Source: Polaromonas sp. YR568 (lineage in GTDB: Bacteria; Pseudomonadota; Gammaproteobacteria; Burkholderiales; Burkholderiaceae_C). Taken from it: a stretch of 47,812 bases of DNA. Shown one piece after another: positions 41,398 through 47,812 of this stretch. The position numbers were made by a program, and so were the translations under genes. The DNA lies in NCBI GenBank assembly GCA_945878995.1, contig CAMCUN010000025.1:1-47812 (forward strand), in the 5' to 3' direction. Below the pieces are notes generated by a model. The model made no database searches and was not told where the DNA came from. It saw nothing but the letters and a program-made list of their open reading frames with translations. Each line of letters opens with the position of its first letter. Position 1 is the first letter of the stretch.

Positions 41398-43788
41398 ATG
41401 CATCCTGAAGGTATTGGCCAGTCGGTCCTGCGCCGCGAAGACCATCGTTTGTTGATAGGCAAAGGACAGTTCGTCTCTGACATCGTGATCGAAGGCATGA
41501 GGCATTGCGCCTTTGTGCGCTCGCCCCACGCCCACGCCATCATCAAAAGCGTAGACGCGGGTGCAGCCCTTCAAAGCCCGGGCTGCGTGGCCGTGTTCAC
41601 CGGCATGGACATGAAGGCGGCCGACGTGGGCAAGATGACCCCCCTGTGGCTGATCCCGGGTGCAGACAACACCCGCCTGATTGAGCCGCCGCGTTGGTCC
41701 ATGGCCCAAGACCGGGTGCGCCATGTGGGCGAAATCGTGGCCGTGGTCGTGGCCCACAGCCTGAACCAAGCGCTGGACGCGGCCGAGTTGGTGGAGGTGG
41801 ACTACGAGGCGCTGCCCTGCGTGGTCGAGGTCAGCCAAGCGGGCGACGCCCAATCGCCCCAAATCCACGAGGAGGCTCCAGGCAACCAGGCGCTGCGCTT
41901 TCATCGCGGGTCTGAAGCACCTGTGATTGAGGCCTTTGCCAAGGCCGCGCACATCGTGTCGGTGGACTTGGTCAACCACCGCATCATTTGTGCGGCCCTG
42001 GAGCCCCGCGCCGTGATTGCGCAGCCCTCGGCCTCAGGCGGGCAAGATGGCCACGCCCTGACCATGTGGTCTGCCACCCAGGTGCCGCACCACATCCGCA
42101 AACTGGTGTCAGAGCAACTCGGTCTGAGCGAGAGCTCCATCCGCGTCATTGCCCCCGACGTGGGCGGCGGCTTTGGCACCAAAGGCAAGCTTTACCCTGA
42201 AGAAACCATCTTGGCCTGGGCCAGCTTGCAGCTCGGCCAGCCGCTCAAATGGGTGTCCACCCGCAGCGAGGCTTTTGTCAGCGATTACCAAGCCCGTGAC
42301 CACAGCACCCACGCCGACATGGCGCTGGACGCCCAAGGCCATATTTTGGGCTTGCGCGTGCTCACCCACGCCGCGTTGGGCGCCTATGTCTCCACCGTGG
42401 GGGCGGCTGTGCCCACCACGGTGTACACGGCCGTGATGTCTGGCCCTTACAAAATCCCGGCCATTTTTGCCCAGGTGCACGCCATGTTCACCAACACCGT
42501 GCCCACCGACGCCTACCGCGGCGCCGGGCGACCCGAGGCCTGCTTTGTGCTCGAGCGGCTGATGGAAGCGGCCGCTGTGCAAACCGGCATGGACCGCTTT
42601 GAGCTGCGCCGCAAAAACTTTATCCGCCGGCAAGACATGCCCTACGCCACACCGCTGGGGCCGGTCTACGACAGCGGCGACTTTGTGCGCTTGTTTGATC
42701 AGGCGCTGGTGTTGGCAGACCACGCGGGCTTTGCCAAGCGGCGGCAAGAGTCTGAGCAGCGGGGCCTGCTGCGCGGCTTTGGCATTTGCTACTTTGTAGA
42801 AAGCTCGGGCGTAGCGCCTTCCCGGTATGCAGGCAACTTTGGGGCCAGGGCGGGCTTTTTTGACTCGGCCGAAATCCGCGTGGCGGCCGACGGCAGCTTG
42901 GTCGTGCTGTGCGGCACCCACAGCCATGGCCAGGCCCATGTCACCACCTTTGCGCAGCTGCTGGCCTCCACCCTGGGGGTGCCGCTGAACAGCATTGAGC
43001 TGGTCGAGGGCGACACCGGCCGGGTGCCTTATGGCACAGGCACTTTTGGCTCGCGCTCCATGGTCATTGCCGGCTCGGCCATTTTGATGGCGGCCCACAA
43101 AATTTTGACCAAAGCCCGCCTGATTGCCGCGCACCTGCTGAAGGTCGACAGCGTAGAGCACCGCGTCAATGCGGGCGTGTGTGCGTTTGTGGCCGAAGAT
43201 GGGCGGCAAATCAGCTGGCCCGAGGTGGCCCGCACGGCCACCTACGCCCACCATTTGCCGGTGGGCATGGAGCCGGCGCTGCACGAGACTGCTTTTTTCG
43301 ACCCCACCAACCTCACCTGGTCCAACGGGGCACAGGCTTGCGAGGTAGAGATCGACCCCCAAACCGGGGTGACGCGTGTGGTGTCTTACATCGCAGTGGA
43401 CGATGTGGGCACCGTCATCAACCCCATGGTGGTGGAAGGCCAAGCCCATGGCGGCATTGCGCAAGGCATAGGCCAAGCCCTGTTTGAGGGGGCCAGCTAC
43501 GACCCCAGCACCGGCCAGCTGCTGACCGGCTCCTTCATGGACTACGCCATGCCGCGCGCCGACGACCTGCCCGACTTCATCACAGCCACCGACGAGACCC
43601 AGCCCTGCACGCACAACCCTTCAGGGGTCAAAGGCTGCGGCGAGTCCGGCACCATTGGCGCGCCGGCGGCCATCACCAGCGCCATGATCGATGCGCTGGG
43701 CTCGGTGGGCGTCGCGGGCGTGGAGATGCCTTACACCCCCACCAAAGTCTGGCACGCCCTGAACGCTGGCCAGCGCCAAGCCGCATGA
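41398..43788 (+). CDS. molybdopterin large subunit, xanthine dehydrogenase / CoxL-like family
   Basis: This is a 796-aa molybdenum hydroxylase large subunit. The N-terminal a/b hammerhead (GKGQFVSDIVIEGMRHCAFV) is followed by molybdopterin segments GGGFGTKGKLYPEE, the AYRGAGRPE loop, THSHGQAHVTTFAQ and the active-site Glu in GCGESGTIGAP. The AYRGAGR loop differs from the AYRCSFR of true CO dehydrogenases, so an aldehyde- or heterocycle-hydroxylating role is more likely. The stop overlaps the MmgE/PrpD start (ATGA). The 2Fe-2S partner is encoded at 38107 on the other strand. Confidence 0.93.
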   Translation: MHPEGIGQSVLRREDHRLLIGKGQFVSDIVIEGMRHCAFVRSPHAHAIIKSVDAGAALQSPGCVAVFTGMDMKAADVGKMTPLWLIPGADNTRLIEPPRWSMAQDRVRHVGEIVAVVVAHSLNQALDAAELVEVDYEALPCVVEVSQAGDAQSPQIHEEAPGNQALRFHRGSEAPVIEAFAKAAHIVSVDLVNHRIICAALEPRAVIAQPSASGGQDGHALTMWSATQVPHHIRKLVSEQLGLSESSIRVIAPDVGGGFGTKGKLYPEETILAWASLQLGQPLKWVSTRSEAFVSDYQARDHSTHADMALDAQGHILGLRVLTHAALGAYVSTVGAAVPTTVYTAVMSGPYKIPAIFAQVHAMFTNTVPTDAYRGAGRPEACFVLERLMEAAAVQTGMDRFELRRKNFIRRQDMPYATPLGPVYDSGDFVRLFDQALVLADHAGFAKRRQESEQRGLLRGFGICYFVESSGVAPSRYAGNFGARAGFFDSAEIRVAADGSLVVLCGTHSHGQAHVTTFAQLLASTLGVPLNSIELVEGDTGRVPYGTGTFGSRSMVIAGSAILMAAHKILTKARLIAAHLLKVDSVEHRVNAGVCAFVAEDGRQISWPEVARTATYAHHLPVGMEPALHETAFFDPTNLTWSNGAQACEVEIDPQTGVTRVVSYIAVDDVGTVINPMVVEGQAHGGIAQGIGQALFEGASYDPSTGQLLTGSFMDYAMPRADDLPDFITATDETQPCTHNPSGVKGCGESGTIGAPAAITSAMIDALGSVGVAGVEMPYTPTKVWHALNAGQRQAA

Positions 43789-45194
43789 GCGCCGCCACCT
43801 TGCCCAGCGCTGGCTCGGATGCCGCTGCCGTGGCCCACCACTTCAGGCTCTTGTGCGAATGGGCCTGCGCCCTTGAGCTGGCCGATGTGCCTGCACCTGC
43901 ACGGCTTAAGGCCGCGCTGGTGCTGGGCGACAACATCGCAGCCATCATGTCGGCGGCCGAAGAACCCGAGGTCAAGGCCTACCACCAGCGGCTGATCGAC
44001 AGCGACGCGGGCGGCGCAGCCACGCTGTTCACCACGGGCGGGCCTGGCCTGTCCCTGATGAACGCCGCTTTGGGCAACGGCTTGGCGGTCACCTGGAACG
44101 AGCTGGACGACGGCTACACCCGCACTGCCGTGCACCCCGGGGCCTTGAGCCAGCCGCTGATCTTGGCGGCCGCCCAGGCCCATGACCACAGCCTAGAAGA
44201 AGTGATGCGCGCCACCGTGGTGGCCTACGAGGTGGGCACCCGCTTTGCACGCGCCTGGCCCGGCACCCTGCCGCGCATTCACCCCCACGGGGCCTACAAC
44301 ACCATTTGCGCCGCAGCGGGCCTGGCCAGCTTGCGGCGTTTGCCGCCAGCCACCTTCATGTCGGCGCTGACCGCGGCTGCCACCCTGGTGTCCCCCGGGC
44401 CTTACAGCTACCCCATTCAAGGCGCATTGGTGCGCAACGCCTGGCCCGCCGCCGGCGCCTGGCTGGGCGCATTTGCATGCGACATGGCCGAGCTGGGCAT
44501 AGGCGGCACGCCCGACGGGGCTTTTGATGTGTACCAAACCATTTTGGGCGCGCCCCAGAGCCTGGCAGAGGAACTCAGCGCCAACCTGGGCCAAGAATGG
44601 ACCATCGCCGAGGGCTACCACAAGCTGTATGGCGCTTGTCACCACACGCACGCGGCCATGGAGGCGCTGGAGTCCATCTTGCACCCCCACCCGCACTTGC
44701 GCGGCGGGCAGGCTGTGCAAGAGCTGACCGTGCACTGCTCCAAGATGGCCATGAACTTCAGCAACGCCCAGCCCCAAACCACCTTGGCCGCCAAGTTCTC
44801 CATCCCCCACGCCATGGCCGCCACCCTGGCCCATGGCGCGGCCGAGCCCAGCAACTTTTTGGACCCCAGCCTGTCAGACCCGCTGATCGCCCAACTGCGC
44901 CCCCGCGTGCGGCTGGTGGAGTTGCCGGGCATCAAACCCTGGCCCTATGACAGACCGGCCAAGGTCACGCTCACGCTCACAGACGGCAGCCAACTCGAGC
45001 ACACCTGCGAAGCCGCCCTGGGCAGCCCGGCCAGGCCCTTGGAGCTAGAACCCGTGCTGGCCAAAATCGCGCAGCTGTCGCAGCCCATGGCGCCCGGGCT
45101 GCACGATGCCGTGGTGCACCTGCGTGCGCACATGGCCCAAGCGCCCTTCCCCGCGCTGAGCCTGCGCGAGTGGGTGCGCAGTTTTTATGCTTGA
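43785..45194 (+). CDS. MmgE/PrpD-family dehydratase/decarboxylase
   Basis: This is a 469-aa MmgE/PrpD protein; known members are 2-methylcitrate dehydratase and cis-aconitate decarboxylase. Family features are ALGNGLAVTWNELDD (the usual Asp-rich active-site region), HPGALSQPLILAAAQ, PHGAYNTICAAAGLAS and YKLYGACHHTHAAMEAL-type segment (here YHKLYGACHHTHAA). The start overlaps the CoxL stop, so a hydroxylation-dehydration sequence of one pathway is likely. The length is normal. Confidence 0.88.
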   Translation: MSAATLPSAGSDAAAVAHHFRLLCEWACALELADVPAPARLKAALVLGDNIAAIMSAAEEPEVKAYHQRLIDSDAGGAATLFTTGGPGLSLMNAALGNGLAVTWNELDDGYTRTAVHPGALSQPLILAAAQAHDHSLEEVMRATVVAYEVGTRFARAWPGTLPRIHPHGAYNTICAAAGLASLRRLPPATFMSALTAAATLVSPGPYSYPIQGALVRNAWPAAGAWLGAFACDMAELGIGGTPDGAFDVYQTILGAPQSLAEELSANLGQEWTIAEGYHKLYGACHHTHAAMEALESILHPHPHLRGGQAVQELTVHCSKMAMNFSNAQPQTTLAAKFSIPHAMAATLAHGAAEPSNFLDPSLSDPLIAQLRPRVRLVELPGIKPWPYDRPAKVTLTLTDGSQLEHTCEAALGSPARPLELEPVLAKIAQLSQPMAPGLHDAVVHLRAHMAQAPFPALSLREWVRSFYA

Positions 45195-45210
45195 AAAGCC
45201 AGGACCCACC

Positions 45211-46182
45211 ATGCACAGCTCTTTGCCCCGCAGAACAATATTGGCAGCGATGGCGGCCTGGGCCGCTCACCCCGGCGGGGCATGGGCCCAAACTTACCCG
45301 CAGCGCCCCGTGCGCTTGGTCGTGCCATTTCCGGCAGGCACAGGCACAGACCTCACCGCGCGCTTGATGGCGCAACAGCTTCAAGCCGCCCTGGGCCAGC
45401 CCTTTGTTGTGGACAACAAGCCAGGCGCAGGCGGCTCCATAGGCGCCATGGAGGTGGTGCGCGCAGCGCCCGATGGTCACACCCTGCTGTTTTCCTCCAA
45501 TTCCGCGGCGGCGTCCAACGTGGCCCTGCTCAAAAGCATGCCCTACGACCCGGTGCGCGACCTCACCCTGGTCTCAGGCATTGGCGAGAGCGCGCTGGTG
45601 CTCATGGTGCGCTCAGACCACCCCGCCCGAACGCTGGACGACTTCTTGGACATGGCCCGCAAGCAGCCCGGCAAGCTCAATGGCGGCTACGGCTCGTCGA
45701 GCTCGCAAATGAGCATTGCCTTGCTCAACAAGCTGGCCCGGCTGGACACCTTGCTGGTGCCCTACAAAGGCATTCCCTTGGCCGTCAATGACGTGATTGC
45801 AGGCACGCTGGACTTCACCTTTGTGGACATCAACAACGCCTTGGCCCAAGCCAAGGGCGGCAAGCTCAGGGCCCTGGGCGTGACTGCGCCCAAGCGCTAT
45901 GCCATCACCCCCGACTGGCCTGCACTGTCCGAGCGGCTGCCCGGCTACGACATCACCGCCTGGTTTGCCGTGCTGGGACCTGCGCGCATGCCGCCCGAAC
46001 TGGTGGGGCAACTCCACACCACCTTTTTGCGGCTGTTGGCAGAGCCTGAAGTGCTGTCGCGCTTGAATGCAGGTGGCATTCAAGCCATGGCGCTAGACCG
46101 CGCGCAAATGAGTAACTTTATTCCCCAAGAAGTGGCCAAATGGCAGCGCCTGGCGCGGGAAGCGAATATTCAGCCGGAGTGA
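45211..46182 (+). CDS. Bug-family solute receptor
   Basis: This is a 323-aa periplasmic receptor. Signal peptide from MHSSLPRRTILAAMAAWAA to about GAWAQ; then YPQRPVRLVVPFPAGTGTDLTARL, AAPDGHTLLFSSNS and LVPYKGIPLAVNDVIAG. The ATG at 45211 has AGGA eight bases upstream; an ATG at 45187 overlaps the MmgE/PrpD gene. It ends the plus-strand cluster, so it probably binds a carboxylate linked to this pathway. It is the third Bug protein in the window. Confidence 0.9.
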   Translation: MHSSLPRRTILAAMAAWAAHPGGAWAQTYPQRPVRLVVPFPAGTGTDLTARLMAQQLQAALGQPFVVDNKPGAGGSIGAMEVVRAAPDGHTLLFSSNSAAASNVALLKSMPYDPVRDLTLVSGIGESALVLMVRSDHPARTLDDFLDMARKQPGKLNGGYGSSSSQMSIALLNKLARLDTLLVPYKGIPLAVNDVIAGTLDFTFVDINNALAQAKGGKLRALGVTAPKRYAITPDWPALSERLPGYDITAWFAVLGPARMPPELVGQLHTTFLRLLAEPEVLSRLNAGGIQAMALDRAQMSNFIPQEVAKWQRLAREANIQPE

Positions 46183-46413
46183 GTCCGGTCAAGGCCAGCT
46201 CCAAAGTTTTTGCTACCCATGCACCAAGCTTTTGGACCAACCAGACTGTCCTGAGCGCATTTTGAGGCTGCGCAGGCCAGTCGGCAGATATTGGCCGGGC
46301 TTTGGTTGAATCCGGGCCAAAGAACCGCTCGCAAGCTGAACTCCCGCGATAAATGAATTAACAGAAGCCCTTACAAGCTCCGATGTGCGGTAACGGACTC
46401 GGGTGGAACTGGC
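46183..46413. other. convergent intergenic region
   Basis: No gene is seen. A CTTTGG/CCAAAG inverted repeat with a 10-nt loop (near 46301-46322) could be a weak terminator for either side. Confidence 0.35.
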
Positions 46414-46758
46414 TTAGGCCGCCTTTTTCCACGCCTCCATTTTGGAGTCGACTTCGTCGGCCTTGAGCTCGTGGTGCTGCAACACCTCGCGCAAACCCTC
46501 GGGCACAAAGCGCTGCAAGATGTCGCGCATCAGCGGCTGATAGCCCAACCCGTGGTGAGCGGCGATGAGCTTGTACGCCTCAATCAGTTGCTTGGGCAGC
46601 CGGATCGAGATGGCCTGCAGGCCCAGGCTGGCGTCAATTTGCTCGTCCAGGCCCGCAGGTGCGAGCTCCGCATGGGCCTCGCTGGTGCCCAGGGCGCCCA
46701 GGGCGCCAGAGTCCCAGGCCTCGTCTGTGCTGTCAATCTTGGCCGTTGTATCGTTCAT
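46414..46758 (-). CDS. BrnA/CopG-type antitoxin
   Basis: This is a 114-aa protein whose C-terminal half (about 48-90) reads QAISIRLPKQLIEAYKLIAA and then HHGLGYQPLMRDILQRF, the ribbon-helix-helix of BrnA/CopG antitoxins. The N-terminal half is acidic and Ala/Gly-rich. AGGAG lies six bases before the ATG. It follows the toxin-like gene by 16 bases, the order typical of brnT-brnA. It should neutralise the toxin and repress the shared promoter. Confidence 0.78.
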   Translation of the reverse strand: MNDTTAKIDSTDEAWDSGALGALGTSEAHAELAPAGLDEQIDASLGLQAISIRLPKQLIEAYKLIAAHHGLGYQPLMRDILQRFVPEGLREVLQHHELKADEVDSKMEAWKKAA

Positions 46759-46774
46759 GTGTTTCTCCTGGTGA

Positions 46775-47071
46775 TCACCGTGCTTTGCGGTTGTATATGT
46801 CTTGTGCAAGCTGCTCCGCCTCATAGGCCGAGCGCAAGTGCACGCAGCCGTCACGGTAGATGAAGACGATCTTGAGCAGCCTCCCCTGGCTGGTGGGCGC
46901 CACAAACCACAGAGTTGGGGGGTCGCTGCGGTGTTGCTCCCTGGTATCCAACAGGAACTGACCGCACCTGTTCTCAAAGCACTGCTCGACCTCCCTGCGG
47001 CTGATGCGATGCTTGTTCTTGAGCTTTTCCAGCGTAGGCTGAGATATACGCAAGTTGTTCATGGCGTTCAT
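46775..47071 (-). CDS. BrnT-like RNase toxin
   Basis: This is a 98-aa basic protein. KHRISRREVEQCFENR and the central GRLLKIVFIYRDGCVHLRSAYEA match the general layout of BrnT toxins (a RelE-like RNase fold), although similarity is moderate. It precedes a BrnA-like antitoxin gene. Starts at 47071 and 47062 are both possible. Confidence 0.65.
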   Translation of the reverse strand: MNAMNNLRISQPTLEKLKNKHRISRREVEQCFENRCGQFLLDTREQHRSDPPTLWFVAPTSQGRLLKIVFIYRDGCVHLRSAYEAEQLAQDIYNRKAR

Positions 47072-47086
47072 CTTATAGGTCCAATC

Positions 47087-47108
47087 ATTCTAGACCGCTG
47101 TATATACA
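47087..47108 (-). promoter_or_regulatory. toxin-antitoxin promoter with palindromic operator
   Basis: TGTATATACA (47099-47108) is a perfect 10-base palindrome, and a TAGAAT -10 (47092-47087, minus strand) lies next to it, 16 bases before the toxin start. AT-rich palindromes like this are common CopG/BrnA operators. Confidence 0.55.
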
Positions 47109-47376
47109 TTCCGAGCAGCAGGGGAAAAAGGATTGTTAAAAATGTTTCGCGGCGAGTCGTCAATGGGGCTGCGCTTGAGCGCATCCAAGCCCATCTGAGC
47201 AATGACAGGTTGCCGCCGTGTGGCTTACAAGCTATCGCGCTTGACTCGTTGTGCGGCTTCTTGCTCCAACCGCGCATACGCCTCTGGCTTGCAGGGGAAA
47301 ACGCAAGAGGCATTGGCTCGTGTTGTTTTGACGATTCTGAAAAGCAGTCTGCGCAATTTGAGCGCAGAACAGACAA
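47109..47376. other. intergenic region between toxin-antitoxin pair and tRNA genes
   Basis: No certain gene is present. A 43-codon minus-strand frame (47356-47225, TTG start) reads KTTRANASCVFPCKPEAYAR and on to a stop; it is protein-like but lacks a ribosome site and may be a remnant. Confidence 0.35.
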
Positions 47377-47400
47377 GAAAAAGCCCGCTTGAAGCGGGCT
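47377..47400 (-). terminator. intrinsic terminator after tRNA-Cys
   Basis: On the minus strand AGCCCGCTTCAAGCGGGCT is followed by TTTTTCTT, a clear GC hairpin plus T run, 28 bases after the tRNA-Cys 3' end. Confidence 0.85.
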
Positions 47401-47427
47401 AAGTCTTTGATTTCACTGCGTTTTTGA

Positions 47428-47501
47428 TGGAGGCGCGAGGCGGAGTCGAACCGCCCTAGCCGGATTTGCAATCCGGTGCATAACCGATTTGCTATCGCGC
47501 C
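47428..47501 (-). tRNA. tRNA-Cys (anticodon GCA)
   Basis: This is a 74-nt cloverleaf on the minus strand: acceptor GGCGCGA pairs with TCGCGCC, anticodon loop TTGCAAA gives GCA, T-loop GTTCGACTC, discriminator T and encoded CCA. U73 is an identity element for tRNA-Cys. Confidence 0.95.
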
Positions 47502-47514
47502 GTGTCTTATACGA

Positions 47515-47553
47515 ATGAAAAAGGACAGCAAGTTGAACGTGCTGCCCTTTTAA
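47515..47553 (-). terminator. terminator-like hairpin between tRNA-Gly and tRNA-Cys
   Basis: On the minus strand AGGGCAGCA and TGCTGTCCTT form a stem with one G-T pair around a 9-nt loop, followed by TTTTC. It lies directly downstream of tRNA-Gly and 14 bases before tRNA-Cys. Confidence 0.55.
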
Positions 47554-47556
47554 ATT

Positions 47557-47632
47557 TGGAGCGGGAAAACGGGCTCGAACCGTCGACCTCAACCTTGGCA
47601 AGGTTGCGCTCTACCAACTGAGCTATTCCCGC
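47557..47632 (-). tRNA. tRNA-Gly (anticodon GCC)
   Basis: This is a 76-nt cloverleaf on the minus strand: acceptor GCGGGAA pairs with TTCCCGC, D-arm AGCTCAGTTGGTAGAGC, anticodon loop TTGCCAA gives GCC, T-arm GGTTCGAGCC, discriminator T and encoded CCA. Confidence 0.95.
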
Positions 47633-47730
47633 ATCGAGCCGCAGATTATAGCGGCCCTTTTTTAATTTTTTCGTGCTGACGCCAACTTTTCGGCCTTTCA
47701 CAGAAGGCGTGGCGCTCAGCCGGGCCTGAC

Positions 47731-47812
47731 TCAGTGCTTGATGGGGTCAATCATGGACGACACAGGCACTGCCGAGGGCGCCACGGCCGCCGCCGCTGCA
47801 GCGGCGGCCGCC
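47731..47812 (-). CDS. C-terminal end of an Ala-rich protein, cut by window edge
   Basis: The minus strand reads from the edge as a run of Ala codons and then VAPSAVPVSSMIDPIKH before a TGA at 47731-47733. It lies 98 bases upstream of tRNA-Gly in the same direction. The family is not recognisable from this tail. The Ala codons form the GC-rich inverted repeat at the edge. Confidence 0.5.
   Translation of the reverse strand, partial: AAAAAAAAAVAPSAVPVSSMIDPIKH

Noticed and set aside
42109..43614. 501-aa minus-strand frame opposite the CoxL-like gene
   Set aside because: It is a shadow frame of a well-supported molybdenum hydroxylase gene, with composition typical of antisense frames (many His/Gly/Arg).
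46301..46322. CTTTGG/CCAAAG hairpin as a terminator
   Set aside because: The stem is short, the loop is 10 nt and no T run follows on either strand.
47785..47812. Strong GC inverted repeat at the right edge as a regulatory hairpin
   Set aside because: It is explained by a run of Ala codons (GCC/GCG/GCA) in the truncated minus-strand gene.

Overview
The window looks like chromosomal DNA of a betaproteobacterium of the Comamonadaceae type (Rhodoferax, Polaromonas or Limnohabitans-like). Signs of this are high GC, three orphan Bug-type (tripartite tricarboxylate) solute receptors, a Kelly-Friedrich sox cluster with flavocytochrome c genes, and CoxS/CoxL-type hydroxylase genes. The taxon is inferred from gene content only; no 16S rRNA is present.

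Layout. 1-1894: a CRISPR array (28 repeats, the first cut by the window edge) with no cas gene in view. 2028-3896: a periplasmic 5'-nucleotidase. 4010-5679: a coupled dehydrogenase/hydrolase pair. 5791-12977: a phosphate-scavenging locus, with phoX facing away from a five-gene operon (solute-binding protein, two permeases, ATPase, GpdQ-like phosphodiesterase); three phased Pho-box half-sites lie in the shared intergenic region. A RidA-like gene follows, then a 105-bp tandem REP/BIME array and a hicB remnant.

14462-27204: sulfur oxidation. The minus strand encodes a persulfide-type ArsR regulator, periplasmic DsrE, cytochrome c and a FccB/SoxF flavoprotein. A thiosulfate transporter (TsuA/YeeE) sits on the plus strand, divergent from soxW-like, two small cytochromes and soxC-D-Y-Z-A-X-B-H. 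Together these import or oxidise thiosulfate, sulfite and sulfide in the periplasm. A strong intrinsic terminator lies between soxX and soxB.

27408-31575: FAD monooxygenase and aconitase, then a second BIME array (104-bp period) and a Bug receptor. 33459-36193: a CocE-like hydrolase plus Bug receptor, bounded by structured DNA on the left and an IS3-family transposase remnant on the right, so probably acquired.

36610-46182: a catabolic cluster (FAD dehydrogenase, CoxS-like, nitrate/sulfonate-type ABC transporter, CoxL-like, MmgE/PrpD, Bug receptor) for an unidentified organic substrate. The right end holds a BrnT/BrnA-like toxin-antitoxin pair with an upstream palindromic operator candidate, tRNA-Cys and tRNA-Gly each followed by a terminator-like hairpin, and the C-terminus of a gene running off the edge.

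Candidates for something new are the CRISPR locus of undetermined type, the Pho-controlled glycerophosphodiester import/hydrolysis operon, and the CoxLS-MmgE/PrpD catabolic cluster. All assignments come from reading the sequence and recalled family motifs; no search was run.
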